Origin: Stromatinia cepivora
Taxonomy: Eukaryota; Ascomycota; Leotiomycetes; Helotiales; Sclerotiniaceae
Assembly (NCBI GenBank): GCA_014898415.1
Contig: RCTD01000012.1
Span: 868,001 to 932,000 of the forward strand
DNA: 64,000 bases
Direction: 5' to 3'
Position numbers and translations under genes: made by a program. How positions within the stretch are numbered: position 1 is the stretch's first letter; each line of letters begins with the position of its first letter. The notes beneath the pieces are model-generated. The model saw only the letters and a program-made list of their open reading frames with translations, did no database searches and was not told the origin of the DNA. Shown in pieces: positions 61,480-64,000 of the stretch.

Positions 61480-61790
61480 AATTCAAAATATTTTTGATAA
61501 CTTAAAAGAAGCCTTTATTACAATACCAATACTTCAATATTTTGATTCAATACTCCGAATCCTAATCAAAACTAATATTTCTGGATTTATATTAGGATAT
61601 ATACTTTTTCAATTGTTTCTCGATAATATAAACAATTTTATTATTTCTCAATAATATCTCATTACCTTCTATTTACAGAAATTCAATTCAGCAAAATAAA
61701 GATACTTCATCTATAATTAGAAACTTTTGATTATTTATATAGCTTTTGTTTAATAATAATATTACATTATAAATAATCGATATATCATTA
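61480..61790 (+). pseudogene. Gypsy-C RNase H
   Basis: Blocks: LKEAFITIPILQYFDS, ILIKTNISGFILG (family ETDASDxAxG; Asp to Asn), SQ followed by YLITFYLQKFNSAK, then LETFDYLYSF. Stops are TAA and TGA. Confidence 0.8.
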
Positions 61791-62369
61791 TAATCAAAAT
61801 AGATCATAATAATTTTCAATACTTTATAAAGAAAAAAGAACTCAATAATAAACAAACACAATAAGCTGAAATCCTGATCATTTACGATTTCATAATCATA
61901 TATAAATCAAGCAAATTAAATCCCATCGACAATCCATTAAGACAACCAGATTACACAGAAAACATAAATAATATCAACGAAATATTATTTATATTACAAA
62001 ATAAATTGAAAAGTATTATAATAATAACCACAATTTTCTTTTTCTCGAAAATAAAAACAGAACCCTTATAAAACGCTATAAGTCTTTTCCAATAAGAAGG
62101 ATATAATTTGCCCTTATACGATTCTAAAGAATCGCTAATAGGAACTAATTATAAACAATCGATATTACATCGGATAGTTAATATATTAGTTAACAATGAA
62201 ACAATATTTGAATCAATATCGAAATTAATAAAAAATATTTTATTACAATTTCAAAAGAATAACAATTTTACAAAGAATAAAAAGTATCTGAAACATCAAT
62301 ATAATTTAATTGAAAACATTACATTTTAGAAAGTCAATGCTAATAATTTGCTTATTTATAATGAACACA

Positions 62370-63130
62370 CCTTTATATCATTAAATAGAACTATAAGAAC
62401 CGAAATCTTGGAGGTTCATTATAATGACCCTATAAAAGATTATTAGGGTATCAAGAAAATCTAAAAGATTCTAAAAAACAAATATTTCTGATCTAATATA
62501 ATGAAAGATATAAAAAGATATATACGAATATATATTATCTATTAATAAATAATTATAAAATATTATCAATTTTATAACGAATTATAAACTCTATTATTTC
62601 CTTTTGATCTTTGGAAAAAAATAATAATGGATTTTATTACAGATTTACCTTTTTTAAAGATAAATAAATATATATATAATACTATCCTTATTATTATTAA
62701 TAGATATATAAAGCTTATTTAATATATTCTAATCAATAAAACAATAATTTTATCCGAATTAATAAAGATTCTGTTTCAATATATTTTTAAAGATTTCGAT
62801 ATACCAAAGAGAATAATTTCAGATCGAGGATTATAATTCGCAAACAAATTTTAGAGGAATTTGTTTTTCTATTTAAGAATATATTGTAAATTATTGATAA
62901 CGTTTTATTTACAAATCGATGGCTAAATGGAACAATAAAATCAAAATCTAATTCATTATATTATTTGTTATATCAATTAAAGACAAAATAATTAAGCATT
63001 ATTATTATCCCTAACAGAATTCATTTATAATACAATATAGTATAATACAATTAACGAAATATTCTTTAAAGCGATATATAAATACTTATTCATATTTAAT
63101 TATATCAGTGAAAACATTAATGTCAAAGGG
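62370..63130 (+). pseudogene. Gypsy-C integrase
   Basis: Blocks: EILEVHYNDPIKDY, GIKKI (zinc-binding region), PFDLWKKIIMDFITDLPFLK (first catalytic Asp), ISDRGLQFANKF near 62.82 kb (second Asp), ITFYLQIDG (family FHPQTDGQTE) and LTEFIYNTI (family EFAYN). TAA/TAG replace Gln and Trp codons. Confidence 0.9.
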
Positions 63131-63660
63131 AAAGTATCTATTATATAAGAATATATCGAATCATTAAATTAGGAAGAAACAAAGCTAACAGAAATTTGGA
63201 ATAATTCAATAAAGAAAAGATCGAAGAATAATAAGAAAGATTTATTCCAACAATTCTATATCAATAATAAAATTATACTCAATACCAAAAACATCAAATA
63301 ATTACAATCCAAAAAGAAATTCTTCGATCGTTTTATAAACTCCTTTACCATTATTAATATCAAGAATAGTGGATAAACATACAAATTAGTATTTCCAGTA
63401 TTATACAAAATACATAATGTTTTTTATATCTCATTACTCGAATTATAATTTAAATGCAAAGATACTATTAATCCCCCGCCTTCTAAAGAAATTGAAGAAT
63501 ATATAGAATATAAAATCGAAAAAATATTAATTTATAAAAAAAAGGACAAAAAACGCAATATCTGATACAATAGAAAGACTATCAATCAGCAAAAGATATA
63601 TAGGAAATTTCACGAAATTTAATACATATTAAAAGGCATTTAAAGAATTATAAAAAAGAA
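63131..63660 (+). pseudogene. Gypsy-C integrase C-terminus with chromodomain-like start
   Basis: The block VFYISLLEL (family HPVFHVSLLEP) near 63.42 kb is followed by DTINPPPSKEIEEYIEYKIEKILIYKKKDK, which matches the PPP...EEEWEVEKILD.R transition into a chromodomain. After that the sequence is too decayed to follow. Confidence 0.7.
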
Positions 63661-64000
63661 AATACACTGTTATTATAATAATAATAAAGAATAAAAAAAT
63701 AATATTATCAAAATATATCATAAAGATAAAGGCAATTCATATTCATATTAGAAAATTAAGATATCTATATTTAAAAACCTTTATATAATCGATTTACTTT
63801 AATAAATCATTACAAATACATTATCTTTATTTCATTATCAAACATTTGCATTTTCTTTATTCTCTTATTTCTTTTTTTAATAATCCATTTTCATTTATAT
63901 TATCCGAATCCTCATCAATATCCGGTTTCGTTGATTAATAGAACATTCGCTGAATATATTTTTTGGTAATAAAATCCCGATAGGAAATTCATAGAATCAT

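Larger units (their letters stand above)
58372..64000 (+). mobile_element. Gypsy-C: Ty3/Gypsy retrotransposon, truncated by window edge
   Basis: Starts tgttgggaagacagggg, matching the end of the solo LTR at 19440-19580. Unconverted sequence extends to about 58.50 kb. The inner limit of its 5' LTR is not resolved (probably 58.5-58.6 kb). On the plus strand gag, protease, RT, RNase H, integrase and a chromodomain-like tail follow in Ty3/Gypsy order. The 3' LTR and target duplication are off-window (5' flank aatta, 58367-58371). Confidence 0.88.

Noticed and set aside
1..64000. CRISPR arrays, bacterial operons, tRNA or rRNA genes
   Set aside because: No regularly spaced repeats, Shine-Dalgarno-led gene strings, or cloverleaf/rRNA cores were seen. 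The window is eukaryotic.

Overview
The window looks like a chromosome segment of a filamentous ascomycete (Pezizomycotina) whose genome has been reshaped by repeat-induced point mutation (RIP). About 57 kb is extremely AT-rich and made of nested LTR retrotransposons whose reading frames are full of stops. Differences between copies are almost all C-to-T and G-to-A transitions. One compositionally normal island (about 10.65-17.39 kb) carries the only host-like genes. The fungal assignment rests on the RIP pattern, a 65-bp spliceosomal intron with GTAAGT/CAG ends, and a fungal-type OTT_1508-like deaminase protein. The species is not identifiable.

Layout. 1-10185: copy 1 of an ~8.2-kb Copia element, here called Copia-A, on the minus strand, running off the left edge and split by a 7,040-bp chromodomain-type Ty3/Gypsy element (Gypsy-A, 1279-8318, duplicated target attat). 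10186-10650: AT-rich spacer. 10650-17390: island with a 36-bp tandem duplication, a 758-codon decayed frame carrying more than 30 TAA/TAG and no internal TGA, a broken kinase-like/IFI6-like gene, and an OTT_1508-like deaminase gene whose HAE motif reads YAE. 17390-27003: AT-rich DNA with a 141-bp solo LTR, Copia-B (19621-25093, minus) and a decayed minus-strand frame into which both appear to have landed. 27009-35275: Copia-A copy 2 (plus, complete, duplication taaat). 35281-58371: remains of a second decayed gene (plus), split by a solo Gypsy-A LTR (36848-37129), by Copia-A copy 3 (38243-57619, minus, itself split by the 11.2-kb Gypsy-B at 45810-57024), and by Gypsy-C, which starts at 58372 and runs off the right edge.

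No retroelement protein in the window can be functional as it stands: catalytic motifs are changed by transitions (for example YLDD to YLDN, YLNN, YFND) and frames are interrupted. The exact LTR ends and 5-bp target duplications give a relative insertion order.

The most informative pattern is where RIP did not act. The outermost tens of bases of each element, both solo LTRs, and a short patch centred on an 84-bp internal deletion in Copia-A copy 3 keep their original C and G, while the inner LTR ends are converted. Other items worth checking are an unexplained ~1.9-kb segment after pol in Copia-A, a long extra reading frame after integrase in Gypsy-B, and the two decayed host-like genes. Coordinates of LTR ends and duplications were read directly from the sequence. 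Domain edges inside decayed elements are approximate.
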